64,000 nucleotides of DNA from Piscinibacter sp047602365. Lineage in GTDB: Bacteria; Pseudomonadota; Gammaproteobacteria; Burkholderiales; Burkholderiaceae_C. This document shows positions 29,027-38,561 of this stretch, in pieces (within the stretch, counting starts at the first letter, position 1; each line of letters begins with the position of its first letter). The notes under the pieces are model-generated. The model was not told the origin of the DNA and made no database searches. It saw only the letters and a list, made by a program, of their open reading frames with translations. Both the position numbers and the translations under genes were made by a program. The stretch spans positions 1,922,001-1,986,000 of the forward strand of contig JASGHM010000002.1 in the NCBI GenBank assembly GCA_047602365.1, in the 5' to 3' direction.

Positions 29027-29305
29027 TCAGCTGCCCTTGCGCGGGCTCGTGTTGGCGCTGCGGTCCTCGTTCGCGATGCGCTCCTGTTGCGCGCGCGTCG
29101 CGCGCTCGGCCAGGCGGGCACGCGCCAGGCCGCGCGGCGTGCCGTCGCCGGCGGCATAGAAGCTGCCGTCGGCGCGCGCCGGCGCGATCTCGGCGAGCAC
29201 CTGTGCGCGCGTCTTCGGCGCGTCGCTCTCGGCGGCCAGGGTGTTGAAGCTGCTGCCGGCGGTGAGCGTGAGAGCCAGCGTGGCGATGAGTTGCTTGCGG
29301 TTCAT
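29027..29305 (-). CDS. Small secreted hypothetical protein (DUF4148-like)
   Basis: 92 residues. The signal peptide ends near NTLAAES. The mature part begins TRAQVLAEIAPARADGSFYA, resembling DUF4148 proteins, which are short exported proteins of unknown function abundant in Burkholderiales. The tail is rich in Arg, Ala and Gln. Two CGTGA repeats 11 bases apart (reverse strand, 29429-29444) lie about 125 bases upstream, and a strong hairpin sits between them and the start. Confidence 0.75.
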   Translation of the reverse strand: MNRKQLIATLALTLTAGSSFNTLAAESDAPKTRAQVLAEIAPARADGSFYAAGDGTPRGLARARLAERATRAQQERIANEDRSANTSPRKGS

Positions 29306-29341
29306 GGAAGGTCCTCGATGGTGTTGGGATGGGGTTGAGCC

Positions 29342-29373
29342 CCGGTGCGGCGGCCGAAGCCGCCTCGCACCGG
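29342..29373 (-). other. Strong hairpin in leader/intergenic region
   Basis: CCGGTGCG pairs with CGCACCGG, and inside it GCGGC with GCCGC, around a CGAA loop (one 2-base bulge). It lies between the EF-hand gene (ends 29454) and the DUF4148-like gene (starts 29305) on the minus strand. It could terminate the first or shape the leader of the second. No T tract follows. Confidence 0.45.
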
Positions 29374-29453
29374 TATCCGTTCGTCGGCGAGGCGCAGCGG
29401 GCATGACTCTCAAACTCCTCCGCAGCCCTCACGAATCGGTCACGCCGCGGCGC

Positions 29454-29741
29454 TCAGCCACCGGCGGGCGCGCCGACGGAACGACCGAGGACCTTCATCA
29501 GCTCACGCAACTGCTCGGCGCTCAGCGGCCCCTTGACCTTCATCTCGGCCGCTCTCATGTCCCAGGCCTTCGCGGCCATCGCGAGGAACTCCTCCTTCGA
29601 GACCATGCCGTCCTTGTCGCGGTCCATCTGCCGCATCTCCATCAGCCGTGAGTAGATGTCGCCTTCGGCGAAGGCGGCACCGCCGCAGGCTGCCAGCGCC
29701 AGCGCAAGGGTCGCGCCGCGGACGAGGGAAGTCATCTTCAT
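29454..29741 (-). CDS. Small secreted EF-hand protein, paralogue of 22894-23181
   Basis: 95 residues. A signal peptide contains a Cys (LALAACGGAAFA) and could be lipoprotein-like or end after AAFA. The EF-hand loop DRDKDGMVSKEEF has a full set of calcium-ligand positions and is followed by LAMAAKAWDMRAAEM. The same core and length as the 22.9-kb protein indicate duplication. A GTAATG element about 120 bases upstream (29860-29865 on the reverse strand) is shared with that gene. Probable periplasmic calcium-binding protein. Confidence 0.8.
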   Translation of the reverse strand: MKMTSLVRGATLALALAACGGAAFAEGDIYSRLMEMRQMDRDKDGMVSKEEFLAMAAKAWDMRAAEMKVKGPLSAEQLRELMKVLGRSVGAPAGG

Positions 29742-29887
29742 GTCAATCTCCAGTGGGTCCAGTGGGTGGATGCAGGCAGGCCATCGCTTCGCGGCCTGCC
29801 ACTCGCCGACGCCGTGATCACGAAGTCCGCGTGTCCCTGGGTCGACGACCGATCCGCGCCATTACGGGGCGTGGCCCCACGATGCGC

Positions 29888-32800
29888 TCAGCGCCACTGC
29901 CCGGAGAGCACGAATGCAGCCCAGTGGTAGGGGTGGGCCCAGCCGCTGGCCGCCGGCGCTGCGGCGCCGGCAGGCCGGCGCACGCCGCGGTCGGCATCGG
30001 TCTCGGTGCTCGTCGGGCCGCTCGCGCCGCCGCTGCGCAGCATCGCCAGCTGTGCCTGTTGCAGCGCACGCGCCAGGCCCTGCGGATGGTCGCGGTAGAA
30101 GCCGCTCATCAGGCGTGCCGTGCTCGCGTCCGACACCGCCCACAGGCTGGCCAGCACGCTGCGTGCACCGCGCCGCTGCACCACCGCGGCCAGCCCCTCG
30201 ACTTCGAGGCCGTGTTCGTTGACACCGCCGCCGGTGGCGGTGTTGCAGGCCGACAGTGCCAGCAACTGCACGTTGCGGAAGGGCAGCACCGCCAGCTGGC
30301 CGAGCGACATCGTCTGCCCGTCGCCGAGCAGCAGCACCGAGCGGCTCTCGTCGCCAGGGCGGAACTCGAAGTGGCTGGCGATGTGGGCGACGTTGTAGCG
30401 CCCCAGCGCGTCGTACAGCGCCTCGCGGTCGAAGGCCTGGTCGAGCAGGATGCGGCCCGGCAGCACGCCCTTCGCGCCGCCCGGGTCACGCACGATGCTG
30501 TCGAGCTCCATCGGCACGCCCGGCAAGGCGGTGAAGCCGGCACCGCCGCGGCTGGCGCCCATCGCGGCGACCTGCCAGTCGTCGCGCTTCGGTGCGCCGC
30601 CGGCCTGACCGGCCTGCGCCCAGACGACCAGCGGGATGCGCTCGACCAGGTAGCGCTGGCCGTCGTGCAGCGCTGCGAACGGCAGGTAGCGCAGGCTGCC
30701 GGTCAGCGACAGCACCAGCGTGGTCGCGCCGGTGCGCTGCAGCTGCGGCTCGATCGGCGCGATCAGCCAGCGGTGCAGCGCCTGCGCGGCGGGCAGCACG
30801 TCCTTGCGGTCGCGGATCGCGGCACGCAGCTCGGCGATGCGCTGGTTCAGCTCGGTGCGCGAGACATCGACCAGCGTGCCGAACTCGCCGTCGGGCGTGA
30901 CGAACAGCACCGCCAGCGCGTTGTCGGTGACCACGTAGTGCACCGCCACCGCGCCGGGGTCGGCCTGCAGTGCGAACTGCAGCTCGGAGGCGCGCGCCGG
31001 CAGCGCCGTGGCGGTCTCGGCCGGCGGCGCCTCGCGGCTGCGAGACAGCGCATCGCGCACCTTGGTCGTCCAGCGCATGAAGGACTCACGCCAGCGCTGC
31101 ATGCTCGACTGCAGCTCGGCACGACGGGCACGTTCGGCGGCGTCGAGGTCCTGGCGCGCCGACTTGCGCTGCAGCGCGTCGAGCTCGACGTAGTCGGCCA
31201 CCGCACCGTCGATCTCGGCGCGGTCGCGGGCCAGCGCCGCCTCGCCGCCGGTGAAGTCGACCCGGTCGCCCGACGCGCCGCTGCGCAGGATCTCGCGCAG
31301 CTCCGACTGCTTCAGCATGGCCAGCACCTGCTCGGCCTCGGCGAAGCGGCCTGCCTCGATCAGCCGCGCCGCCAGGCGCTGGTAGACGTCCTGTCGTTGG
31401 CGCAGGAAGCTGCGCTGCAACGAGGCATCCGCGCCGCCCCACGACGCACCGAGGCGCTGCAGCTGGTTCACCGCCTCCTTGCCGAAGTAGATCGCCTGAG
31501 CCTTGTCGCCACGCGCCGCGTGGTGCTCGGCGTAGCGGTCCAGTGCCAGCGCCAGCTCGAGCGGCGCGTCGCCACGGCCCAGCAACAGCGCCAGCGCCTC
31601 CTCGTGCAGCGGCCGCGCCTCGTCGACGCGGCGCAGGCCGTCCAGCGCCTGCGCGCGCTGCGCCAGGCTGACCGCCAGGTAGCGCGGCGCCGCGCTGGCC
31701 TCGCGCCACTGCGCCAGCGCCGATGCGAAGGCCTTCTCCGCATCGGCGTGGCGGCCCGACTCGAGCAGCGCCGCGGCGCGGTTGTGCAAAGTCGCCGCCC
31801 GCTCGTAGCGCCAGCCGGGTCGCTGGCGCCAGATCGCCAGCGCCGCGTCGAACTGGCCGACGGCCTCGTCGATGCGGCCGGACTCCAGTGCCACCAGGCC
31901 GAGCGAACCGATGCTGCGCGCGATGTCCGGATGGTCGGCCGGCAGCAGCGCGCGGCGCAGCGCCAGTGCATGCCGCAGGTGCTGCTGTGCGCCGTCGAGG
32001 TCGCCGGCAGCGCGCAGGATCTCGCCCATCGCCTGCTCGCCGCGCGCGATGTCGGTGTGCTGCGGCCCGCGCACCTGCAGGAACAGCGCTGCGGACTCGC
32101 GCTGTGTCGCCATCGCCTCGCTGTAGCGGCCGGCGGCAAGGTGGCCTTCGGCAGCAGCGGCCAGCGTTGCCGCCAGGTCGAGCGGGTGGGCCGCCGGGGC
32201 CTCGCGACGCAGTGCCAGCGCCTGTACGAGCTGTGCGTCGGCACGGGCGCCGTCACCCAGGCGCTGCGCCAGTTCGGCCTCGCGCAGCAGCAGTTCGCCG
32301 CGCAGCGCCTCGGCCTCGTGCGGCCGCAGCCGCGGCAGGCGCTGCGCCGCTTCGGCGAGGCACTGCTCGGCCGCCGCGAGCTGGCCGTCGGCGACCAGCG
32401 CACCGGCCAGGTCGCCGAGCGTGGCCACCAGTTCGACGCTGTCGCCGCCGCTGCGCAAGGCCTCGACCGCCGCGCCGAAGTGGCTCGTGGCGAGGTCGGG
32501 CCGGCCCAGCGACATCTGCAGCACGCCGAGCTTGTGGCGGCTGTCGGCGAGCAACCGGTGGCCTGCCGGCAGCGCCGCGCTGCGCAACGCCAGCGACTGT
32601 TCGAGCGCCGCGCGCGCGGCGTCGAAACGATCGAGGTCGCGCTCGATCTCGCCCAGCGTGGCCAGCGCGCGCGCCTGCGCGAGCGGGTCGGCCGGCTGCG
32701 CACGCGCCCGCAGATCGGCCGCCTGGCGCGCTGGCTGCACCGCCTCGCGCGGCTGGCCGGCGCGCATCAGCGTCACCGCCAGGCCTTCCAGCTGCAGTGC

Positions 32801-32929
32801 CTGGAAGGCGTCGGCCGCCGGTGTCTGCGCTGCCGCGCTGGCCAGCGCAAGGCCCAGCCATACGCTCGCCAGCCTGCCGGCAGCGCGAAGAAGCAGGCCT
32901 CTGGACATGGACAGCGCGGCGCGCCTCAC
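29888..32929 (-). CDS. Exported TPR-CHAT protease-like protein
   Basis: 1013 residues if GTG at 32929 is used (it overlaps the M48 gene stop as GTGA); ATG at 32908 is an alternative and gives a cleaner signal peptide, MSRGLLLRAAGRLASVWLGL. Residues about 40-560 form many TPR units. The CHAT domain (about 720-1010) keeps both catalytic residues: His near 853 in VAHIASHFEF and Cys near 895 in LLALSACNTATGGG. CHAT proteases are caspase/separase relatives. An N-terminal signal peptide places it in the periplasm, unusual compared with cytoplasmic CHAT effectors. Last gene of the ten-gene caspase cluster. Confidence 0.9.
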   Translation of the reverse strand: MRRAALSMSRGLLLRAAGRLASVWLGLALASAAAQTPAADAFQALQLEGLAVTLMRAGQPREAVQPARQAADLRARAQPADPLAQARALATLGEIERDLDRFDAARAALEQSLALRSAALPAGHRLLADSRHKLGVLQMSLGRPDLATSHFGAAVEALRSGGDSVELVATLGDLAGALVADGQLAAAEQCLAEAAQRLPRLRPHEAEALRGELLLREAELAQRLGDGARADAQLVQALALRREAPAAHPLDLAATLAAAAEGHLAAGRYSEAMATQRESAALFLQVRGPQHTDIARGEQAMGEILRAAGDLDGAQQHLRHALALRRALLPADHPDIARSIGSLGLVALESGRIDEAVGQFDAALAIWRQRPGWRYERAATLHNRAAALLESGRHADAEKAFASALAQWREASAAPRYLAVSLAQRAQALDGLRRVDEARPLHEEALALLLGRGDAPLELALALDRYAEHHAARGDKAQAIYFGKEAVNQLQRLGASWGGADASLQRSFLRQRQDVYQRLAARLIEAGRFAEAEQVLAMLKQSELREILRSGASGDRVDFTGGEAALARDRAEIDGAVADYVELDALQRKSARQDLDAAERARRAELQSSMQRWRESFMRWTTKVRDALSRSREAPPAETATALPARASELQFALQADPGAVAVHYVVTDNALAVLFVTPDGEFGTLVDVSRTELNQRIAELRAAIRDRKDVLPAAQALHRWLIAPIEPQLQRTGATTLVLSLTGSLRYLPFAALHDGQRYLVERIPLVVWAQAGQAGGAPKRDDWQVAAMGASRGGAGFTALPGVPMELDSIVRDPGGAKGVLPGRILLDQAFDREALYDALGRYNVAHIASHFEFRPGDESRSVLLLGDGQTMSLGQLAVLPFRNVQLLALSACNTATGGGVNEHGLEVEGLAAVVQRRGARSVLASLWAVSDASTARLMSGFYRDHPQGLARALQQAQLAMLRSGGASGPTSTETDADRGVRRPAGAAAPAASGWAHPYHWAAFVLSGQWR

Positions 32930-34167
32930 CCGCCGGTGATGCCGGGTGAACCGGTCTCGGGCGCGCTGGCCCCGCTGGGCACGGCACGCTTGATCGACTC
33001 GAACAGGCCCTTGATGCCGCCACCGCTGCCTTCGGGCGCGGCGGTGGTCGGTGCCACCGTCGTCGCGGCCGGCTTGGCCGGTGTCGCGGCCGAACCCGTC
33101 GCACCGGTCGAGGTGGTGGCCGGCGTGTTGCCGCCGACCGGCGGCGTGCGCGGCCCGCCGCCCGCCTTGTTGTTCTGGATCGCACGATCACGCTGCGCCG
33201 GATCGAGCTGCAGCGCCATCACGAACTGGCGCTCCTCGTGCGAGGGGTGCGAGGTGTCCCAGGACTCCGGCGTGGTCAGCGGCTTGCGCGCCTCGTAGGC
33301 CTTCAGCGCGGCCTTGGCGTCGACGCCGGGCGTGCGCGCCAGCAGGTACATGCCGCAGGCATCACCTTCGAGCTCCTGGTTCTGGTCGAAGCGCTGGAAC
33401 AGCAGCAGCGTCGAGTTGGCCGTGCCCAGCACGTCCTGCATGGTCTTCACCGGGTTGGTGGCGATGCTCAGCATGCCCTGGATGTCCTTCTTCGCCGCCA
33501 TGCCGTCGATCAGCTTGAGCTGGATGTCCTTCAGCGCGTGGCGCCGCGTCAGGTGCGCCACCTCGTGCGCCAGGCGCAGCGCGATGTCGTTGCTGGACAG
33601 CGAACGGTCGCGCACCAGTCCGAGGTTCAGGTAGACGTAGCCGCCGACGCCGATCGACGCGTTGGACTGGTCGCCCTGCACCACCTGCAGCGTGAACTTG
33701 TAGGGGTTGTCGGCGGGCAGCGTGCCGACGATCGCGTCCAGCGTCTTGCGGATCTCCTCGAAGCGCTGGCGGTCGCGCGAGTTGAGCGTGTCCGTCGCGA
33801 TGATCGCGCCGTCCCTGACGTACTTGTCGTTCAGCCAGCTGCCGACCTGCGTCTCGGCGCTGACCGGCAGCCAGACCTTGCGCCGTGCCAGCACGCGCAG
33901 CTTGTCGAACAGCTCCTTGTTCTCCTGCGGCGAGATGCCGGAGACGTCGGGCACCCGCTGCAGCAGCACGCGCGGGCCGACGATCAGCGCCAGCTCGGCG
34001 AGCATGCCCACCGGACTGGCCGAGTCGTACAGGCGCTCGCACAGGTAGTCGGCATCGCTGGTGGCCAGCTTGGAGACCTTCTGGTCGAGGAACTCGCTGG
34101 AGGCCTGCTGGGCCCGGGCCAGCGGCATGGCGGCGCACAGCGCCAGAACGGCGATCGTGGTCTTCAT
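32926..34167 (-). CDS. Secreted M48-family metalloprotease
   Basis: 413 residues. A signal peptide ends near PLARAQ. The zinc motif HEVAH is at residues 201-205, and the third ligand Glu is in QELEGDACGMYL, as in BepA/LoiP/HtpX-type M48 peptidases. The C-terminal roughly 80 residues are a low-complexity tail rich in Pro, Thr, Ala and Gly. Periplasmic M48 enzymes degrade or remodel envelope proteins. Its start overlaps the stop of the gene before it by four bases, and its stop overlaps the possible GTG of the CHAT gene, so it is strongly coupled into the cluster. Confidence 0.92.
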   Translation of the reverse strand: MKTTIAVLALCAAMPLARAQQASSEFLDQKVSKLATSDADYLCERLYDSASPVGMLAELALIVGPRVLLQRVPDVSGISPQENKELFDKLRVLARRKVWLPVSAETQVGSWLNDKYVRDGAIIATDTLNSRDRQRFEEIRKTLDAIVGTLPADNPYKFTLQVVQGDQSNASIGVGGYVYLNLGLVRDRSLSSNDIALRLAHEVAHLTRRHALKDIQLKLIDGMAAKKDIQGMLSIATNPVKTMQDVLGTANSTLLLFQRFDQNQELEGDACGMYLLARTPGVDAKAALKAYEARKPLTTPESWDTSHPSHEERQFVMALQLDPAQRDRAIQNNKAGGGPRTPPVGGNTPATTSTGATGSAATPAKPAATTVAPTTAAPEGSGGGIKGLFESIKRAVPSGASAPETGSPGITGG

Positions 34168-34931
34168 CGTGCGAACCCCTGCATGACGAGCATGCCGTTG
34201 AACGACAGCGAGCGCTCCTCGTAGAGCAGCGCCCGCGCGATGGCGCGTGCGGCGGCGTCCAGCCCCGGCGTCGCCTCGATGCGCTGCAGGCCGGCAGCGA
34301 CGAAGTTCTCGTTGTCCGGGTCGGTCAGCGTGAAGCTGCTCGCCAGCAGCGTCTTGCCGCCCTGCTGCAGCTGGTAGACGTAGCGCCCGCCGGCCGACAG
34401 GCCCTTGCGCTCGATCTTCACGCCGGCGCCGGCCGCGCCGCTCTGCAGCACCCGCTTGCCTTCGTCGAGGACCTGGAACTGCGCGTCCGCGCCGACCTTG
34501 GCCGGCTTGAACGACAGGCCCGCGGCCGGCACGTGGATCTCCTTGAACGGCGCGTTGTACTCGCGCGCCTGCAGCGTCACCGGGTCGAAGCGCTTGACCG
34601 CCGGGCCGCCGGTGGCGACGCGCGAGACGGCGCGCAGGTTCAGGTCCAGGTCCTCGTAGGACTGCATTGCCTGGCTGGCCTTGACCGGCACGAAACGTTC
34701 GCCGGCGTTGATCACCGGCATCTGCGTCGCGCCGTCGACGTCGCTGTAGACGGCGCGCACGCTGCCCGCCTGCACCACCAGCGCGTCGCAGCTGCGGCTG
34801 AGCATCGGGCCGCCGACCGGCGTGCCCGCCACGCTGGCCTGCGCACCCTGGGCGGGGATCAGGAAGCACGGCGTCGCGGCCTGGGCCAGGCCGGCCAGCG
34901 AGAGCAAGGCGAGGGACAGGGCGGGTTTCAT
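34164..34931 (-). CDS. Secreted protein of unknown function
   Basis: 255 residues. A signal peptide ends at LAGLAQA. The mature protein begins with a Cys (ATPCFLIPAQGAQASV) and has a second Cys in LSRSCDALVV. These could form a disulfide. The following part is predicted mostly beta, with DPVTLQAREYNAPFKEIHVP in the centre. I recognise no domain. It is coupled to the M48 gene by a four-base overlap, so it may be a substrate, inhibitor or chaperone of that protease. Confidence 0.8.
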   Translation of the reverse strand: MKPALSLALLSLAGLAQAATPCFLIPAQGAQASVAGTPVGGPMLSRSCDALVVQAGSVRAVYSDVDGATQMPVINAGERFVPVKASQAMQSYEDLDLNLRAVSRVATGGPAVKRFDPVTLQAREYNAPFKEIHVPAAGLSFKPAKVGADAQFQVLDEGKRVLQSGAAGAGVKIERKGLSAGGRYVYQLQQGGKTLLASSFTLTDPDNENFVAAGLQRIEATPGLDAAARAIARALLYEERSLSFNGMLVMQGFAR

Positions 34932-34982
34932 CGAGACTCCTGCAGGGTGGGACGTTTGATCGGTCGGCATGTCAGGGCAGCA

Positions 34983-36716
34983 TCAGGGCACTGGCGGCGC
35001 AGCCGGGCTGCCGGGAACGGCGCAGCGCATGAAGCGGTTGGCGCGCTGCTCGATCGGGTCGTCGCTGCGCGGCAAACGCAGCGGCTCCATCGCCGGGCCG
35101 TCGGGTCCCAGCGGCTGCGGCTCGGCATGGCAGCGCCCGCCGGTGGCCAGGCCACGCTCGGCGAACCAGGCGCAGACCCGGTCCAGCGACTCCTTGTCCT
35201 GGCGCAGCGCGATGTGGGCAGCGTCGAACAGCGCCTGCTGGATCACCGGCGCCTCGCATTGCGGCGGGCCGGTCAGGTGGTGGCTGGTCGAGACCTGCTC
35301 GATCAGCCGCGCCAGCCGCGCGCGCGCCGCGAACACGGCGCGGTCGGCCGGCGCCTCCAGCGACAGCCGCTCCCAGCGGCCGCCGCGCTCGCGCCAGGGC
35401 ACGATGCTCTGCAGGTCGCCGAGCGAGACATGCCAGGCCTGGCAGCTCAGCCGCGCCGGGCGGATGCGCTGCTCGGCATCGAAGGCCAGCGTGCCCTCCT
35501 CGAGCGACAGGTCGGTGGTGGCGAAGGGGAAACCGTCGGCCGTCAGGTAGCCGATCTCGAACTCGCCGACACGACGGTAGGGCCGCACCCGCTGCTCGAC
35601 CAGGCCGGGCTGGATCTCGATGTCGTACAGGCCGGTCGCGTCGGCACGGCGGATGCCGACCCGTGCGAGCGTGTCGTCGCGCCGGTTCGACAGCATGCCG
35701 TCGATCGCGTCGAGGAAGTTCAGGTCGATCAGCATCGACGCGACGTTGCGCCGGTCCGACTGCAGCGACTCCGACACCGTGGTCGACGGCACGTGCGAGT
35801 CGATCAGGATCATCAGGCAGCCACGCGGCTGGCGACCGAGGCGCAGCGCCGCGATGTGCTGCGCGCGGGCCTTCTCGATCAGCGTCTCGACGCCGAGGTT
35901 GTCGGACACGCCGCCGTCGATCAGGTGCAGGTAGCGCGCCTCGCCACGCGGCGCACTGGCGTCGAGCGGGTGACGGCGCAGCGTGACCGAGTTGAACACC
36001 CCCGGGAAGGCGGCCGACGCCGCCATCGCCCAGGCCAGCGGGTAGGCACCGAGTTCGGAGCCCAGGCGCACGAAGCTCTCCTCGGTGAAGACGAAGCGCC
36101 GCCCGCCGTCGGTGCTGTCGGTGGCATTGAAGTAGACCGCCGGGCGCATCGGCCTGCGCTCGCCGAGTTCGCCGAAGCGCACACGCCGGCCGTCGAAGAG
36201 CTTGTCCTCGAAGATCTCGGCCATCGTGTCGCTGCGGTCGCGGTCGGTGAAGGTGGTGGCCAGCGCGTTGACCGGGTTCAGCGAGCGCCCGATCAGCGGG
36301 CGCAGCAGGTCGGTGCCGACCTTGGCGCGGCCGCGCTCGGCCCAGCCGGGCCGGTCGCCGTCGAGTGCGAACAGCGCGGTCGGGATCGAGCCGCCGCTGA
36401 CCGCGGAGATCGCGTCGACATGTTCGAGCAGCCCCAGCGCATCGAGCTCGGCGAGCGCCGCCATGCCGAAGTTGGCCGAGCGGCTGCCGCCGCCGCTGAT
36501 CGCGACGCCGACGAAGGTGTCCTTGTCGGCCTGCCATCTGTCGAGCGCACGCGGCACCGGTTGCGCCGAGCGGTGCAGCGCCTCGCCCTGGTTGCGCGCA
36601 TTGCGGTAGCTGACGCCCTCGACGCCGGTCACCACGGTGCAGCCCGCGCACAGCAGCAGCGCGGCCGCCGCGGCGAGGCGCCGGGCCGTGGTGCGTGAAA
36701 AGCTGAACGCGTGCAT
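34983..36716 (-). CDS. Patatin-like phospholipase, predicted lipoprotein
   Basis: 577 residues. The leader AAAALLLCAGC with Cys suggests an outer-membrane or inner-membrane lipoprotein. The patatin core has the oxyanion loop VAISGGGSRSANFGMAAL, nucleophile Ser in ISAVSGGSIP and catalytic Asp in LIDGGVSDN, so the dyad is intact. About 200 C-terminal residues have no recognised domain. Exported patatins are lipid acyl hydrolases, and some bacterial ones act as toxins or defence effectors. It starts five bases after the stop of the neighbouring secreted-protein gene (36721), inside the caspase/CHAT cluster. It is unlike the cytoplasmic patatin at 16.5 kb. Confidence 0.88.
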   Translation of the reverse strand: MHAFSFSRTTARRLAAAAALLLCAGCTVVTGVEGVSYRNARNQGEALHRSAQPVPRALDRWQADKDTFVGVAISGGGSRSANFGMAALAELDALGLLEHVDAISAVSGGSIPTALFALDGDRPGWAERGRAKVGTDLLRPLIGRSLNPVNALATTFTDRDRSDTMAEIFEDKLFDGRRVRFGELGERRPMRPAVYFNATDSTDGGRRFVFTEESFVRLGSELGAYPLAWAMAASAAFPGVFNSVTLRRHPLDASAPRGEARYLHLIDGGVSDNLGVETLIEKARAQHIAALRLGRQPRGCLMILIDSHVPSTTVSESLQSDRRNVASMLIDLNFLDAIDGMLSNRRDDTLARVGIRRADATGLYDIEIQPGLVEQRVRPYRRVGEFEIGYLTADGFPFATTDLSLEEGTLAFDAEQRIRPARLSCQAWHVSLGDLQSIVPWRERGGRWERLSLEAPADRAVFAARARLARLIEQVSTSHHLTGPPQCEAPVIQQALFDAAHIALRQDKESLDRVCAWFAERGLATGGRCHAEPQPLGPDGPAMEPLRLPRSDDPIEQRANRFMRCAVPGSPAAPPVP

Positions 36717-36720
36717 CGGC

Positions 36721-37383
36721 TCAGTTGTGGAAGTAGGTGATCTCGACCGCGCGCCGGTTCGGGTTGACGATCTGGATGATCGTCTCGCCGTTGCCGCGCG
36801 GCACCCATTCGCACTCGACGTAGCCACGCTGCTCGCGCCGCGTCGACAGCTCGCACAACGGCTCGCTGCCCGGGCCGGTGACACGCAGCAGCACCTCGTC
36901 GCTGGGGTCGGGGTCGATGCCGAAGCGGGCGCGCTGGCCGGGCGCGAACGACAGCTTGACGCGCAGCGTCGCCTCGCCGAGCACCACCGAGGTCCGCACG
37001 TCGCCGCCGGCGCGCGAGTGACGCAGCCGCGACGCTCGCGCATCGGCGATCAGCGCGGCCAGGTCGGGCCGGCCGCGTGCCAGCGCCTCGGCACGGTCGA
37101 AGTACTCGTCGGCCAGCGCATCGCCGGGCCGCAACGGGTCGCTGCGTGAGCGCACCGCGCCGGAATCGGCCAGCAGCCGCGCGGCAGCGAGCATGGCCAG
37201 CGCATCGTCGTTCGCCTGCGCGTAGGCGGCCAGGTGCCGCGCCAGCCGCAGCTGCTCGACGAAGGCGGCGCTGGCGATCGTCGCGCGTGGTGCGGCGCTG
37301 GCGGCGACGCCGGCCAGCAGCAAAGCGAGGCCGACCGCACGGCGCCAGCGTGCGAGGGTGTGCAGGAAGCCGCCCGTGTCCAT
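36721..37383 (-). CDS. Secreted protein, paralogue of the 41.9-kb gene
   Basis: 220 residues with a signal peptide (LALLLAGVAASA). The N-terminal mature half is helical, with AYAQANDDALAMLAAARLLA and DEYFDRAEALARGRPDLAAL. The C-terminal half is predicted beta and ends with ECEWVPRGNGETIIQIVNP. The same two-part layout is found in the 228-residue protein at 41904-42590, so the two are paralogues within one cluster. The C-terminal half resembles bacterial pre-peptidase-type beta domains in the Cys-x-Trp-x-Pro region, but this is tentative. No function is known. Confidence 0.78.
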   Translation of the reverse strand: MDTGGFLHTLARWRRAVGLALLLAGVAASAAPRATIASAAFVEQLRLARHLAAYAQANDDALAMLAAARLLADSGAVRSRSDPLRPGDALADEYFDRAEALARGRPDLAALIADARASRLRHSRAGGDVRTSVVLGEATLRVKLSFAPGQRARFGIDPDPSDEVLLRVTGPGSEPLCELSTRREQRGYVECEWVPRGNGETIIQIVNPNRRAVEITYFHN

Positions 37384-37390
37384 GCGCGTC

Positions 37391-38561
37391 TCAGGCGCCC
37401 AGCGACAGCGGCCGCGCCGCCGGGCCGCGCGAGGCATCGAGCCGCTCGAGGTGCGCGCGCAGGATGGCCGCGAGGCCGGTGCCCTCTTCGCCGGCTGCGG
37501 CGATGGCGGCCAGCGCGTCGGCGTAGCTGCGCCGGGCCAGCGCCGCCTGGCCGCTGCGCTCCTGCGACTGGCCGAGGTTGTTCAGCGCCGCCGCGAGGTC
37601 GAGCACGTCACCGCCACGGCGTTCCCCATCCACCGCCTGCTCGAACGCGAAGCCGGCCTCGTCGACACGCCCGCTGCGCAACAGCAGCGTGCCGAGATGG
37701 TTGTTCAAGCGCGCCACCAGGCGGGCGTCGCGGCGCGACTCGGCGAGCGCCAGCGCCTCGCGGTAGGTGGCCTCGGCCGCCGTGGCGCGACGCAACGAGG
37801 CCAGCAACTCGCCGAGCCGCGCCAGCGCCAGCGTGCGGTGACGCACGCCCAGTTCACCGTCGCGTGCGTAGAGCGCGGCGGCCACCGCCAGCAGTGGCGC
37901 GGCCTCGGTGCGGCGCCTGGTGCTCCACAGCCGCTCGGCGAGGTCGCTGGCCAAGCCCGCCCAGGCCGACGGCCGGCATGCCGGGCGGCGCCAGCGCCTC
38001 GAAGTGCGCCAGTGCCTCGCCCACCGCGTCGGCGGGCCAGGCGGCTTCGGGCGACAGCGACGACCGAGCCGCCCACAGTGCCAGCAGTGCCGGCACGCGC
38101 GACAGTGTCGCCGCGCCCGATGCCAGCGGCTCGACACGCAGTTCCGCCTGCGCGAACGCACAGGCACCATCGACCGCGTCGGCCTGCTCTGCCCAGTGCG
38201 CGGTGAAGACCTGGCCGCTCATCGGCAAGGTGCCACCGGCGCCGACGACCTGGCCGAGCGTGCGCCGCCCGTCCTCGGCCGCCTGCAGCGCGAGTGCATT
38301 TCCGTGCGGCACCAGGCGCACCGGCTCCATCGGGCCGAGCACCAGCCACGACGGCGGCGCGGCGGCGTCGGGCGCCAGGGCCAGCATGTGCACCTCGCGG
38401 CGGTAGGGTGGCGTCGGCTCGTGCGTGCAGCCGTTGCCGGCGTGGGCGCGCACCTCCAGCCAGCCCTGCCACAGCGAGGCCGGTGTTTCGGCCGCGCGCG
38501 CGGGGCTGCCCGGCAGCGCGAGGCCGAACCACAGCAGGGTGATCAGGTGTCGCAGCTTCAT
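37391..38561 (-). pseudogene. Secreted TPR protein with a one-base frameshift
   Basis: A signal peptide (LITLLWFGLALPGSPARA) starts the protein. The first roughly 190 residues have no recognised domain. At about 37975 the frame breaks inside GMPxxAWAGL: coding-strand CCGGCCG has one base too many, and the rest continues in the +1 frame as AWAGLASDLAERLWS, then TPR units (LARLGELLASLRRATAAEA, AALNNLGQSQERSGQAALA). Removing one base gives 389 residues, a coherent protein. Its start overlaps the anti-sigma-like gene stop (ATGA). Whether it is truly broken or a sequence error is open. Confidence 0.8.

Noticed and set aside
29648..33298. A 3.6-kb plus-strand open frame opposite the CHAT and M48 genes
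   Set aside because: Low-complexity composition without domains; the minus-strand genes have complete catalytic motifs and signal peptides.
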